From positions 1,013,854 through 1,077,853 of the forward strand of contig NZ_CH724168.1 in NCBI RefSeq assembly GCF_000153285.1: DNA of 64,000 bases, written 5' to 3'. This document shows, one piece after another, positions 26,434-35,624 of the stretch. Source of the DNA: Synechococcus sp. WH 7805 (GTDB lineage Bacteria; Cyanobacteriota; Cyanobacteriia; PCC-6307; Cyanobiaceae). A model generated the notes under the pieces. That model was given only the letters and a program-made list of their open reading frames with translations. It did not search any database and was not told where the DNA came from. The position numbers and the translations under genes were made by a program. Within the stretch, counting starts at the first letter, position 1; each line of letters starts with the position of its first letter.

Positions 26434-27561
26434 TTGAATTCTGCTAACCCAGGCTTAACATCTAACACTTTCCTGAAGCTTGGGCGCTGGAAAGCAATAC
26501 CGGCCTTGTTCTTATTGCTGTTAACGCAATTTGCACTCAGCCAGGGCTGGCTACCGTTGGTAAGTTTTTTGATTGCTGGTCTAGGAATCATTCCGATTGC
26601 ACTGCTTTTGTCAGAATCCACGGAAGAAATTGCAGAGCATAGTGGTTCAACCATTGGTGCGATCCTCACCGCACTGTTCGGAAATTGTGCCGAATTCATC
26701 ATCGCCCTAACGGCACTCCGGAAGGGCCTCGTTGATGTTGTCAAAGCAAGCATCACTGGAGCGATTCTCTCCGACCTCTTACTCGTCACCGGATTGGCCA
26801 TGCTGATCGGCGGTTTGCGCTACAGCGAACAAAGCTTCCAGCCCACAATGATGCGCACAAATGGTGCTGCCATGACTCTCGCAGTGATCGCGTTAGCACT
26901 GCCTGCATCATTAATCAGTACGTCAGGAATCGACAATCCACAGGATATTCACGGCCTCTCGATCACAGTTGCAGCAATTCTCATCGCCATTTATTTACTA
27001 ACGCTTGTCTTCTCACTGGCCACCCACAATCATTTATTCGATCCGCCAATTATCATTGACAAAGACAATGAGAACGTTGAAGCCGAAACAAGCAGCTGGA
27101 AAACATTAAGACCCTGGTTAATTCAATTGGTAGTCAGCACTGTAGCTCTCGCATACCAATCTGAACAATTTGTTGTTGCATTGGAGCCTGCAACTGAACA
27201 ACTAGGTCTTAGTGCATTATTCACTGGTGTCATCATCATTCCGATCATTGGTGGCTTTTCCGAGTATCTTCCAGCGGCGAGAGGCGCCTTGAACAATCGA
27301 ATGGACCTTTCGCTTTCCCTGGCCATGGGATCAAGCCTTCTTGTTGCATTATTCATGGCCCCAGTGCTTGTCATCATCGCCAATTTCATCGGACAACCGA
27401 TGGATCTAGACTTTGCATCTTTCGAAGTAATCGCCCTTGGATTCAGCGTTTTTATTGTTAATTTAGTGGGAATGGATGCGAAGTCAAATTGGCTTGAAGG
27501 TGTACTCCTTCTTGGCACTTACACTATTTTTGGAGCGGCTTTTTATTATTATCCCTCTTGA
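26434..27561 (+). CDS. Ca2+/H+ exchanger (CaCA family, Cax-like)
   Basis: A 375-residue membrane antiporter with about 11 helices. The two alpha-repeats are visible: TIGAILTALFGNCAEFIIAL in the first half and PIIGGFSEYLPAARGALNNR with LSLSLAMGSSLLVALFMAP in the second. An acidic linker (IDKDNENVEAE) joins the halves. It expels cytosolic calcium in exchange for protons. Only a TTG (26434) is available near the start. It lies 83 bp after the binding-protein gene; a weak hairpin (26376-26392, no T-run) lies between. It is convergent with murE, 3 bp apart. Its presence beside EF-hand proteins and ion channels fits a calcium theme. Confidence 0.88.
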   Translation: MNSANPGLTSNTFLKLGRWKAIPALFLLLLTQFALSQGWLPLVSFLIAGLGIIPIALLLSESTEEIAEHSGSTIGAILTALFGNCAEFIIALTALRKGLVDVVKASITGAILSDLLLVTGLAMLIGGLRYSEQSFQPTMMRTNGAAMTLAVIALALPASLISTSGIDNPQDIHGLSITVAAILIAIYLLTLVFSLATHNHLFDPPIIIDKDNENVEAETSSWKTLRPWLIQLVVSTVALAYQSEQFVVALEPATEQLGLSALFTGVIIIPIIGGFSEYLPAARGALNNRMDLSLSLAMGSSLLVALFMAPVLVIIANFIGQPMDLDFASFEVIALGFSVFIVNLVGMDAKSNWLEGVLLLGTYTIFGAAFYYYPS

Positions 27562-27564
27562 ATT

Positions 27565-29073
27565 TCAAGACAGTCCATAGAGACGCAGTGCTTTTTCCGC
27601 CTCTTCTCGATCGTCAAAATGAATCTTTCCAATGTCCAAGATTTGATAATCTTCATGCCCCTTTCCAGCGATCAGAAGAAGATCATCTGGACGGGCTTCA
27701 CGAATCGCATTAGCGATTGCAGTTGAGCGGTTCACATCTACTGAAAACTCCGTACCAGTGGGTAGGCCAACGACAATATCTTCAAGGATCTGGTTTGGAT
27801 TTTCAGTACGGGGATTGTCGGAGGTGATGACAACCCGATCAGCCAACGACGCTGCTATGGATGCCATCTGAGGTCTCTTTCCGCGATCCCGATCACCGCC
27901 ACAACCAAAAAGGCAGACAAGCCGGCCTTTAGTAAAAGGTCGGCTTGCAAGAAGTGCATTGCGCAAACCATCAGGGGTATGGGCGTAGTCAACAATCACA
28001 GAAGGATGTTCATCGATCATGGCTGAGCCCTTAACAACGACCCGTTCCATCCGTCCTGGCACACCCCTGAAGGAGGGAATCGAAGCCAGCAGCAGACCCA
28101 GTGGCAGTCCCTGCTGAAGCAGGGCACCCACGGCCTGCATGAGATTCATCAAATTGAAGCGACCCACCAACGGAGAGTGAAACCGGCCTTCACCGAGAGG
28201 TGTCACCAACAGTCCATCCACGCCCGCGGACGTCATCCGCAGATCGCCCATGGTCAAATCAGCATGGGTTTCAAGACTGGAGCTCCAGCAACGTTCCCCC
28301 AGTCGATCCGCCAACTGCCGGCCCCAGGGGTCGTCCGTGTTCACGACCGCTCTCGGCCCCTCACCAACCAAGTAGGGCGACGCGAACAACCGTGACTTGG
28401 CCTCGAAATAGGCCTCCATGGACGGGTGGTAGTCGAGATGGTCCTGAGTGAGATTGGTAAAGACGGCTCCTGAGAAGCGACAACCAGCCACACGATGCTG
28501 ATCGAGAGCATGGGAGCTCACCTCCATGGCGGCCATCTGGGTGCCGGCCTCGAGGGCTTCCGCCAGCTGTGCTTGCAATCGATCCGCTACCGATGTCGTG
28601 TGCGTGGCGGTGAGGCTATGGCCAGGCCAACGGTTCACCAGTGTTCCAAACAAAGCAGCAGGCTGGCCACACGCCTGGCTGAGATGTTCGATCAGATGGG
28701 TGGTGGTGGTTTTTCCATTGGTGCCCGTGACACCGATCAACCCCAAGCGTGTGGAGGGCTGCTGCCAGAACGCCGACGCCAGCTCCCCGGCCCAGACGGA
28801 CACGGGATCTGGCAACACGAGAACCGCGTCTCCAAAGGCCGGTGGATGGGACGCGGCAGCCTGTTCTCCGATCAGAACGGCAGCTGCGCCGGCCGCCAGC
28901 GCCTGCGGCCAGAAGCTGCCTCCATCCACCCTCTCTCCTGGCAGGCCGATGAACAAACTCCCCTTTCCAACGCAGCGGGAATCACAGGTGAGCGACGTCA
29001 CCGTTGCATTCGCCAGACCAGAAGGAACAGGCAAACCCGCGGCCTTGAGCAGAGCATGGAGCATCTGCGTCAT
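27565..29073 (-). CDS. murE: UDP-MurNAc-tripeptide (meso-DAP) ligase
   Basis: A 502-residue cytosolic cell-wall enzyme adding meso-diaminopimelate to UDP-MurNAc-L-Ala-D-Glu. ATP-binding [18 protein letters not shown], central [13 protein letters not shown] and [10 protein letters not shown], and the DNPRTENP motif, which specifies diaminopimelate rather than lysine, are present. I choose ATG 29073 ([10 protein letters not shown]) because AGGGG lies about 7 bases before it; a TTG at 29088 is the longer option. Confidence 0.97.
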   Translation of the reverse strand: MTQMLHALLKAAGLPVPSGLANATVTSLTCDSRCVGKGSLFIGLPGERVDGGSFWPQALAAGAAAVLIGEQAAASHPPAFGDAVLVLPDPVSVWAGELASAFWQQPSTRLGLIGVTGTNGKTTTTHLIEHLSQACGQPAALFGTLVNRWPGHSLTATHTTSVADRLQAQLAEALEAGTQMAAMEVSSHALDQHRVAGCRFSGAVFTNLTQDHLDYHPSMEAYFEAKSRLFASPYLVGEGPRAVVNTDDPWGRQLADRLGERCWSSSLETHADLTMGDLRMTSAGVDGLLVTPLGEGRFHSPLVGRFNLMNLMQAVGALLQQGLPLGLLLASIPSFRGVPGRMERVVVKGSAMIDEHPSVIVDYAHTPDGLRNALLASRPFTKGRLVCLFGCGGDRDRGKRPQMASIAASLADRVVITSDNPRTENPNQILEDIVVGLPTGTEFSVDVNRSTAIANAIREARPDDLLLIAGKGHEDYQILDIGKIHFDDREEAEKALRLYGLS

Positions 29074-29101
29074 CACCAACCCCTGCAATTAAGAGATTGT
29101 T

Positions 29102-29407
29102 CTAGTCCGATCCCAGAGCACTGGCGCAGACCCGTTGCAACCAACTAAACAGTCCCTCACCACGAAGGCGTGGAGAGACCCTCGGTAATGGACTGCTGTC
29201 CAAAGCCAGGACAGGCACCTCGAGTTCGTAGAGAGCCTTCAATCTGGGGTCAAACCCAGGGGCATCAATATCCTCCACCCTCAGCACCAGAGGGGGGAGC
29301 ACAGCCATGAGGTCCAGCGCTTTCAGGCGCTGTTCGAGCCCCTCGCACAGGCAGCAGCCCTGGCGGCTGTAAAGCGTCAGTACGCGGGGCGTCGGGTCAA
29401 GGGTCAT
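29102..29407 (-). CDS. Glutaredoxin-like (DUF836) protein
   Basis: A 101-residue thioredoxin-fold protein: VLTLYSRQGCCLCEGLEQRL carries the CxxC-type redox pair, followed by LRVEDIDAPGFDPRLKALYE and LEVPVLALDSSPLPRVSPRL, including the cis-Pro region VPVL. It is a small cytosolic redox protein of unknown partner. It lies 28 bp upstream of murE and 6 bp after yidD in the same direction. Confidence 0.85.
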   Translation of the reverse strand: MTLDPTPRVLTLYSRQGCCLCEGLEQRLKALDLMAVLPPLVLRVEDIDAPGFDPRLKALYELEVPVLALDSSPLPRVSPRLRGEGLFSWLQRVCASALGSD

Positions 29408-29413
29408 GAGCGA

Positions 29414-29659
29414 TCAGTCGGGAACAGGATCACACCCGCAGGGGGTGAAGGGGTGGCAGCGACTGATCCTGCGCAGGGTGAGCCAGCCACCTTTCCAGGG
29501 ACCATGCTTCTCAATGGCCTCCAATCCATAGGCACTGCAGCTTGGAATGAACCGGCAGCGGGGTCCGATCAACGGCGAAACAAAGCGGCGGTAAAAGCCA
29601 ATCAAAGCGACGAACAACGCAGCCATCGCCATCGAAATCCGATGCCCTAGCGCAGCCAT
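29414..29659 (-). CDS. yidD: Membrane protein insertion efficiency factor YidD
   Basis: An 81-residue protein with an amphipathic N-terminal helix and the diagnostic [20 protein letters not shown] followed by [20 protein letters not shown] and [18 protein letters not shown]. It assists YidC-dependent membrane protein insertion. It starts 58 bp from the divergent channel gene at 29717. Confidence 0.95.
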   Translation of the reverse strand: MAALGHRISMAMAALFVALIGFYRRFVSPLIGPRCRFIPSCSAYGLEAIEKHGPWKGGWLTLRRISRCHPFTPCGCDPVPD

Positions 29660-29716
29660 TGCATATCGATCGAAGTGAATGGACCTTCATAATTTAGTGA
29701 CAGCACAGAAACCGTT

Positions 29717-30877
29717 TTGCCGCGCAGACGCTGGATCCAGCTCTTGCTAGCTCTGCTGTCGATCGGGATCAGCATCTGGCTCCACCTCCTTCCCATCGCG
29801 CAGGCGAATGAACGCCTACCTGGCCAGGCCAACCGCATTGGCGAGCTCTGGAAACTGAACGCGTCGCGCTATCCCTGCGTACCAGCTGACACGCTCCCAT
29901 CCAACGCCTTTATCCCGCCTCAGGAGCGGAAGGAGCCAAAACCAATCCCCGTTGGTGTCAATATTCATGTGAATGAAATACCGCAAATATCAGACACTTA
30001 CAATCGCTTTCAAGTGGATGGCCTGCTGACTTCCACTTGGTGCGATAGCCGGATTATCAGCGAAATCCCTCAGGGCGAAGCTGAGCTTATTTTGTTCAAT
30101 AATGCAGCTGAAAACTGGCTGAGCGAACATTGGTCGCCACAACTTGAATTCACCAACCGAGTGAGTGAAGCCTTTTACCAGACTCAAACAATTGCACTGA
30201 GAAGCAATGGATCCGTCGAGCGAACTGCTCGCTTTGAAGAGCAGCTTGGATCCGAATTCAAACTCGAAAAATTCCCATTTGACCAGCAGCTTCTCAAACT
30301 CTTTGTCCAGTCCTTCTCCTGGGAACAGAGCATTGTGAAATTGGTGAGCCTTGGAGATGTGGTCAGCCTGAGCAGAAACGCGAGGCTACCCGAATGGAAA
30401 ATCAAAGACCTTCGATACGTAATCAAAAACCACGATGATCCTGAAAAAGGCAGTAAAGAATTTTCGCGATTGTCATCCACCATCACCATCAGTCGCCGCT
30501 CCGGCTACTACATCTACAAAATATTCTTACCCCTAGGAATCCTCACCTTTACGAGCATATTTTTCCTGGCCATTCCAATTGATGCCTTCGCAGACAGGAT
30601 GGCATTTATTTCGGGGCTACTCTTCACAACGCTGGCCTACCAAATCATTATCGCAAGCTCTGTTCCCCGAGTTCCATACCTCACACTTGGCGATACCTAC
30701 ACGATCTTTCTATTTACATTCATGATCTCAGAAGTTTTTATTGCTTACCACATCTCACAAAATCTGAGAAAAAATGGGAGCGAGCGTGTTCCAGCAATTG
30801 AGAGAGTGATGGAAATCTTTCTTCCGATCATCTTCATCACATCCCAGGCTCTTTTCATCTGGCTTGCTCTGAATTAG
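29717..30877 (+). CDS. Pentameric ligand-gated ion channel (third intact copy)
   Basis: A 386-residue channel subunit with a clear signal peptide (about 1-30, ending PIAQANE). The extracellular beta domain, about 75-262, has NRFQVDGLLTSTWCDSR and the FKLEKFPFDQQLLKLFV turn. M1 about 265-287 (SRRSGYYIYKIFLPLGILTF begins it), M2 about 294-313 (DRMAFISGLLFTTLAYQIII), link SVPRVPYLTLGDTY, M3 about 327-347, M4 about 365-385. It is more like well-known bacterial family members than the two copies at 19-25 kb. The start is a TTG. Its tail-to-tail neighbour is a haem-binding DUF3365 sensor. Ligand or proton gating is unknown. Confidence 0.88.
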   Translation: MPRRRWIQLLLALLSIGISIWLHLLPIAQANERLPGQANRIGELWKLNASRYPCVPADTLPSNAFIPPQERKEPKPIPVGVNIHVNEIPQISDTYNRFQVDGLLTSTWCDSRIISEIPQGEAELILFNNAAENWLSEHWSPQLEFTNRVSEAFYQTQTIALRSNGSVERTARFEEQLGSEFKLEKFPFDQQLLKLFVQSFSWEQSIVKLVSLGDVVSLSRNARLPEWKIKDLRYVIKNHDDPEKGSKEFSRLSSTITISRRSGYYIYKIFLPLGILTFTSIFFLAIPIDAFADRMAFISGLLFTTLAYQIIIASSVPRVPYLTLGDTYTIFLFTFMISEVFIAYHISQNLRKNGSERVPAIERVMEIFLPIIFITSQALFIWLALN

Positions 30878-30896
30878 TCACAACATCAGAAAAGGG

Positions 30897-31769
30897 TTAC
30901 TCTAAATGCTGATCACGAAGATCTTTAATTCGACGAGCAATAAAGCCAAATTCATCAGGACGCTTTCCAAGCGCATCATTCATGTTCTCACCATTCAACA
31001 TGCGCATGACTCCGAACAGGGGCCTAAGGATCACTCTTGAAAAAACCTTGTTGACCAACAAAATCACGGCCACTGACAACCCACCGATTGCGGCAACCAA
31101 AAGTAAAGCGAACCGGCTCGGCGCTGGGAGGCCTGCATCTTCCGGCAGCATCACAATCTGAGCACCAACCACATCACCCACTTTCCAGCCAAAACCTCCC
31201 TTTCTGCCATACACCCTGAGTTGGCTGCGGGGGGCACGCTCAGGAGTTGAATGACAGACAAGGCAACTTTCCTTGCTCAAACGAATTGGTTTTGCAACGA
31301 AGTATTGATGATGATCACTACTGGTTTTCAGAGATCCACTTAACTCCTTGAGCGATGGATCATCCATGAAACGACGAATTAAAACTGCTTCCTCATCGTC
31401 CGCCAAATCGGCCGGACTTGTGGGATTGAGGGATGCCTCCCGATACTGGAAATCCTCATAGGCATGATTTAACTTCAAATATTCAAAAACCTTCGTTGCC
31501 GAGTAGCTGGGAACAGCCGCAGGAAGAAAGGCTTCATCAGAGACAGCGTTGATGGGAGCAATGATCGGATTGACCTTTCGCGAGGTGTATTCGCGAACTG
31601 ACAGCATCACATCCATGAATTGGGTGGCCTGGGATTTCACGTATTGCCTTGCGACAGCCGAGTAGCCCGCAAGCACCAACACCACGGCAAGGATCAAGGC
31701 GATGAGCTGGACACCCACAAACCTCAAGAGAAAGTCGGTGGCAACGGATCGGGTAGGCGGGCTAGTCAA
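30897..31769 (-). CDS. DUF3365 (Tll0287-like) haem-binding membrane sensor with HAMP
   Basis: A 290-residue protein. TM1 about 17-38, then a periplasmic DUF3365 domain to about 215 that includes the c-type haem motif CLVCH (169-173), then TM2 about 222-242 and a HAMP-like tail (ILRPLFGVMRMLNGENMNDA) ending without any output domain. Tll0287-type domains bind haem with redox-dependent ligation, so it may sense redox or a diatomic gas and pass the signal to a separate kinase. The start is TTG 31769. It is convergent with the channel gene (19 bp gap) and divergent from rpsD. Confidence 0.85.
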   Translation of the reverse strand: MTSPPTRSVATDFLLRFVGVQLIALILAVVLVLAGYSAVARQYVKSQATQFMDVMLSVREYTSRKVNPIIAPINAVSDEAFLPAAVPSYSATKVFEYLKLNHAYEDFQYREASLNPTSPADLADDEEAVLIRRFMDDPSLKELSGSLKTSSDHHQYFVAKPIRLSKESCLVCHSTPERAPRSQLRVYGRKGGFGWKVGDVVGAQIVMLPEDAGLPAPSRFALLLVAAIGGLSVAVILLVNKVFSRVILRPLFGVMRMLNGENMNDALGKRPDEFGFIARRIKDLRDQHLE

Positions 31770-31861
31770 GACGTGACCCGAATTTTGATTCGCGATGCTA
31801 ACGAAGGTCTAGAGTGGCTGGTTCGCGCTCATGCGCGGCACACACCCAAACAACCTTCCCT

Positions 31862-32470
31862 ATGTCTCGTTACCGCGGCCCTCGTCTGAGGATCACGCGG
31901 CGCTTGGGAGACCTCCCCGGTCTCACCCGGAAGGCCGCAAAGCGGTCCTATCCCCCCGGTCAGCACGGCCAAGCCCGTCGCAAGCGCTCTGAATACGCGA
32001 TCCGTCTCGAAGAGAAGCAGAAGCTTCGCTTCAACTACGGCGTCTCCGAGCGTCAGCTCGTGCGTTACGTGAAGAAAGCGCGCGCCCAGGAGGGTTCCAC
32101 CGGAACCAACCTGCTCAAGCTGCTCGAGAACCGTCTCGACAATGTCTGTTTCCGCCTCGGCTTCGGTCCCACCGTGCCCGGCGCCCGTCAGCTGGTGAAC
32201 CACGGCCACGTGACCGTGAACGGCCGCGTCACCGATATCGCCAGCTACCAATGCAAGCCAGGCGATGTCATTGCCATCCGCGAGCGCAAGTGCAGCAAGC
32301 TACTCGCCGAAGGCAACCTGCAATTCCCAGGCCTTGCCAACGTGCCCCCGCACCTGGAACTCGACAAACCCAAGCTCAACGCCAAGGTGGTGGGACGCTG
32401 CGAGCGCGAGTGGGTGGCACTCGAAATCAACGAACTGCTGGTGGTGGAGTACTACTCCAGAAAAGTCTAA
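31862..32470 (+). CDS. rpsD: 30S ribosomal protein S4
   Basis: A 202-residue primary 16S rRNA-binding protein. [20 protein letters not shown] opens it; the S4 RNA-binding domain includes [20 protein letters not shown] and [16 protein letters not shown]. It lies alone with its own terminator downstream. The ATG at 31862 gives the normal cyanobacterial length; the longer frame from 31814 is not used. Confidence 0.98.
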   Translation: MSRYRGPRLRITRRLGDLPGLTRKAAKRSYPPGQHGQARRKRSEYAIRLEEKQKLRFNYGVSERQLVRYVKKARAQEGSTGTNLLKLLENRLDNVCFRLGFGPTVPGARQLVNHGHVTVNGRVTDIASYQCKPGDVIAIRERKCSKLLAEGNLQFPGLANVPPHLELDKPKLNAKVVGRCEREWVALEINELLVVEYYSRKV

Positions 32471-32506
32471 ATTTCAGCCACTGCCTCGTTTTTTAAACTC
32501 CACGAG

Positions 32507-32551
32507 ACTCTTGTCCCCCGTCAATCGACGATGGCGGACAAGAGTTTTTTT
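32507..32551 (+). terminator. Intrinsic terminator of rpsD
   Basis: ACTCTTGTCC (32507-32516) pairs perfectly with GGACAAGAGT (32536-32545), a 10-bp stem, followed by seven T (32545-32551). It lies 37 bp after the rpsD stop. Confidence 0.85.
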
Positions 32552-32582
32552 ATTCAGATTCTTGACGATTCAAAGCAGTCAG

Positions 32583-32771
32583 TCACTCGGCAATCTTGAA
32601 AGACTGCTCCAAATGGCTCACATGTTTCTCCAAGGTCGATTCTCTTCGCTTTAATTCGAGCTCGCGCTCGTAAGCCCTCTCATCCATCTGCGCTCTACCG
32701 CCATTCATCATCTCTGAGTAGGTGAGAGCTCTCGGTTTTTCCGGGGGCAGAGGAGGGGTAATGTCGCTCAT
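32583..32771 (-). CDS. Small charged coiled-coil protein, unknown function
   Basis: 62 residues, MSDITPPLPPEKPRALTYSE then MMNGGRAQMDERAYERELEL and KRRESTLEKHVSHLEQSFKI. A Pro-rich head is followed by a highly charged helix likely to form a coiled coil. It has no signal or membrane segment. It is convergent with the rpsD terminator. I recognise no family. Confidence 0.55.
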   Translation of the reverse strand: MSDITPPLPPEKPRALTYSEMMNGGRAQMDERAYERELELKRRESTLEKHVSHLEQSFKIAE

Positions 32772-32934
32772 TCGCAGAATCCACTAGCATTAGACACCGA
32801 TAGGTGAAATTTCAACCAGATGCCGCCAAGTTAAGTTTATTTTTATCATCAGATCTAGCATTCGACACAATCCACTCACAAAATTCGCGTCGAATCCATC
32901 ACTTCCAGGCCATACACCAACGAAGGCTTTTTTC

Positions 32935-34059
32935 TTGACCAGCCCCGTAACCAAAAACCTGTCAACATCGACGCTGAGGCGCATTGACTTAAATATCAAG
33001 CCCTTTGTTCAGAGCAATGACGGAATTGCCGCATGGCAGCTTGCTAATACAATTTTACCCTTAATTGCATTCTGTGTTGCGATTGCGAAACTTACAGAAG
33101 AGCTAACGCTTGCCTCGATAATATTAACTCCGATAGTATTCATTTTCATCATACTATTTTTAAGCAGAAGTTTTTCATTGATGCATGACTGTGGCCATCA
33201 CAGCTTATTCAGGTCCAAAACGTCCAATCGTATTGCTGCCTTCCTTTTAAGCATTGTCCACGCAATGCCACATCATCCCTGGTCGAGAGGTCATGCTTTT
33301 CATCACAAACATAATGGCAACTGGAATCGATACAGAGGTCCATCAGCACTTACAACGCTTCGCGAATACGACAAGAAAAGCAAAAATTCAAAATTAATTT
33401 ATCGAATCTTACGTCATCCGTTAACCCTGTTACCAGGAGGCTTCTATTATTTAGTCATCAAGCCAAGAGTTGCGCTACTTCTAGGACTTTTTGAGCTGAT
33501 CGCCAAGGCACTTGCGGATGGGTGGAGCAATCTTGTGGCAGGGAGAACTTTCAGACCAAAAGTTTTCATTGCCAATCACAATTCAAGCTTCTTTTACACG
33601 AAAGAAGAAGTTTATGACACCGTTGCCAATACAATTTGCGTCTCGATAGCATGGTGGTTGATCGGGAGCGCAATCGGCTACTGGCATTTTTGGATTTTGT
33701 ACACCCTTGTCATGAGCGTTAGCGCAGCAATCATGATCGCCGTTTTCTTTATTCAACACAACTTTCCTGGTTCTTATGCGAGCGGCGAAGACAATTGGAG
33801 TTATTTCAGAGGAGCTGTCGACGGCTCCTCATTCTTGATCTTGCCTCCGATTCTCAATTGGTTCACCGCTGATATCGCTTATCATCATGTCCATCACTTA
33901 TCAGAAAGAATACCGAACTACAGCTTACGCATGTGCCACGAAGACAATAAAAGTAAATTCGATGGCGTCAAGCGACTTCAACTTAACCAATTTTGGGAAT
34001 GCTTCTCATTAATCCTTTGGGACAATGAATCCTTCAAGCTTGTTTCAACTAAACGCTAA
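32935..34059 (+). CDS. Membrane fatty-acid desaturase family protein
   Basis: A 374-residue di-iron membrane enzyme. The His boxes are HDCGHHS (84-90), HAFHHKH (120-126) and YHHVHH near residue 317. Four to six membrane helices surround them. It resembles DesA-type acyl-lipid desaturases or hydroxylases acting on membrane lipids or carotenoids; regiospecificity cannot be read. The start is TTG 32935 with GAAGG 8 bases upstream. The gene is clearly more AT-rich than its neighbours, suggesting later acquisition. The 164 bp before it hold only its promoter region. Confidence 0.87.
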   Translation: MTSPVTKNLSTSTLRRIDLNIKPFVQSNDGIAAWQLANTILPLIAFCVAIAKLTEELTLASIILTPIVFIFIILFLSRSFSLMHDCGHHSLFRSKTSNRIAAFLLSIVHAMPHHPWSRGHAFHHKHNGNWNRYRGPSALTTLREYDKKSKNSKLIYRILRHPLTLLPGGFYYLVIKPRVALLLGLFELIAKALADGWSNLVAGRTFRPKVFIANHNSSFFYTKEEVYDTVANTICVSIAWWLIGSAIGYWHFWILYTLVMSVSAAIMIAVFFIQHNFPGSYASGEDNWSYFRGAVDGSSFLILPPILNWFTADIAYHHVHHLSERIPNYSLRMCHEDNKSKFDGVKRLQLNQFWECFSLILWDNESFKLVSTKR

Positions 34060-34130
34060 AGACAAGATACTTTTCGACAGTGAAATTGCAAAACTAATCC
34101 AGCATTATTTTTAGCATGAGACCGAACTCA

Positions 34131-34385
34131 TCATCGAATGAGATTGGCCTTGAAAAAACCAAGCCCCAAGCCAAATCCCTTGGGTTTGTCTTCCAGGAAC
34201 GTGATAGCTAGTTCAAAATCCATTAACCCCACTTCTTCGATGACTTCTCGCGAGACTTTGCCCTCACCTTGTTCGAAATAGCGAGCATGAATCAAGTCTT
34301 TGTTTTCACTCAGAAAATTGACAATTTCACTGAGAACATGATCTCTCCACTCATCTTTCTGGGACTGCAGCAGATTCTCAGCCAC
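34131..34385 (-). CDS. Small acidic protein of unknown function
   Basis: About 84 residues if GTG 34385 is the start: AENLLQSQKDEWRDHVLSEI, VNFLSENKDLIHARYFEQGE, then GKVSREVIEEVGLMDFELAI up to the Gly-rich end. It appears helical and acidic. A longer frame reaches 34463 or 34586 but would intrude on the divergent transsulfuration gene. No family recognised. Confidence 0.45.
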   Translation of the reverse strand: MAENLLQSQKDEWRDHVLSEIVNFLSENKDLIHARYFEQGEGKVSREVIEEVGLMDFELAITFLEDKPKGFGLGLGFFKANLIR

Positions 34386-34466
34386 AATGATGTCTTGATA
34401 CGGTCTTGACCCTAGTGGGTTCCTGATCAGCGGTTTCCTAACCTTCGAACAGAGTGCAACCACCCC

Positions 34467-35624
34467 GTGCAGCATCCCGCGACCGCACCGGCTGATGCCA
34501 CCCGTGCAATCCATCACGGTGAAAGCTTCGCGGATGACACCGGCACGGTGATGCCACCGATTTACGCCACCTCCACCTTTGCCCACGGCAATGTTGGTGG
34601 ATTTGACTACACCCGTTCAGGCAACCCCAACTTCTGCATTCTTGAAGGCGTGTTGGCTTCTTTGGAACGGTGTGACCACGCCACGGTGTTCGCCTCAGGC
34701 GTGAGTGCGATTACGGCCATCGCCTCCACTCTCCAACAGGAAGATCTCGTGCTGTGCGAGGAAAACCTTTATGGCTGCACCGTGCGTCTGTTCGAACAGG
34801 TGTTTGCCAAATTCGGTGTGCGCACCGAATGGATCGATTTCACAAATCCCTCGGCGCTATCAGCGATCGCAGAACGTCAGCCCGCCATGGTCTGGCTGGA
34901 AAGTCCCACCAACCCGCTGCTGAAAGTGATTGATCTTGAAGCGGTCTGCAGCGCAGCCCATGGAGCAAACGTGCCTGTTGTGGTCGACAACACCTTCGCC
35001 ACCGCCCTGGTGCAGCGCCCTTTGCAGCTCGGTGCCACGCTCTCGCTCACCAGCACCACCAAATACATCAACGGTCACTCCGACGCCCTCGGCGGTGCCG
35101 TTTGCACGGATTCCCCCGAATGGCACGAGCGCATGGTGTTTGCTCAGAAAGCCCTGGGACTGATGCCATCGCCCTTCGATTGCTGGCTGATCACCCGCGG
35201 CGTCAAAACCCTGCCTCTGCGGCTGCGCCAGCAGATCGCGAACGCAGCTGTGCTGGCCGACCATCTTGCCGACCATCCCCAGGTGGAATGGACGCGTTAT
35301 CCCCACCGGTCGGACCATCCCCAACAGGCTGTCGCCCTCAGGCAGATGCAAGGCGGTGGAGCCATCGTGACGATCGGCCTGGATACCAGCCGAGAACAGG
35401 CCTACGCGGTATGCAAAGCACTGCGCTGGTTCACCATGGCAGAAAGTCTGGGGGGCGTGGAGAGCCTGATCTGCCATCCCGCCACCATGACTCACGCCGC
35501 TGTGTCTCCTGAAGTGAAACGCAAGCTGGGCATCAGCGATGGCCTGATCCGCCTGTCAGTCGGCTGTGAAGACGTCGCCGATCTGATTGCCGATCTCGAT
35601 CAGGCTCTGACGACGTTGTCATGA
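34467..35624 (+). CDS. Cys/Met-metabolism PLP enzyme (cystathionine gamma-synthase/lyase type)
   Basis: A 385-residue transsulfuration enzyme. Motifs are FDYTRSGNPNFCILEGVLAS, FASGVSAITAI, the substrate/PLP region VVVDNTFATALVQRPLQLGA and the PLP lysine in LTSTTKYINGHSDALGGAV. It handles cysteine-homocysteine interconversion; whether it acts as synthase, gamma-lyase or beta-lyase is not decidable by eye. The GTG start at 34467 gives family length. Its stop overlaps the start of the second transsulfuration gene (ATGA), so the two are co-translated. Confidence 0.87.
   Translation: MQHPATAPADATRAIHHGESFADDTGTVMPPIYATSTFAHGNVGGFDYTRSGNPNFCILEGVLASLERCDHATVFASGVSAITAIASTLQQEDLVLCEENLYGCTVRLFEQVFAKFGVRTEWIDFTNPSALSAIAERQPAMVWLESPTNPLLKVIDLEAVCSAAHGANVPVVVDNTFATALVQRPLQLGATLSLTSTTKYINGHSDALGGAVCTDSPEWHERMVFAQKALGLMPSPFDCWLITRGVKTLPLRLRQQIANAAVLADHLADHPQVEWTRYPHRSDHPQQAVALRQMQGGGAIVTIGLDTSREQAYAVCKALRWFTMAESLGGVESLICHPATMTHAAVSPEVKRKLGISDGLIRLSVGCEDVADLIADLDQALTTLS

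Noticed and set aside
34386-34586. Extended N-terminus of the small gene at 34131
   Set aside because: It would run antisense over the start of the transsulfuration gene and the extra sequence does not look like protein.
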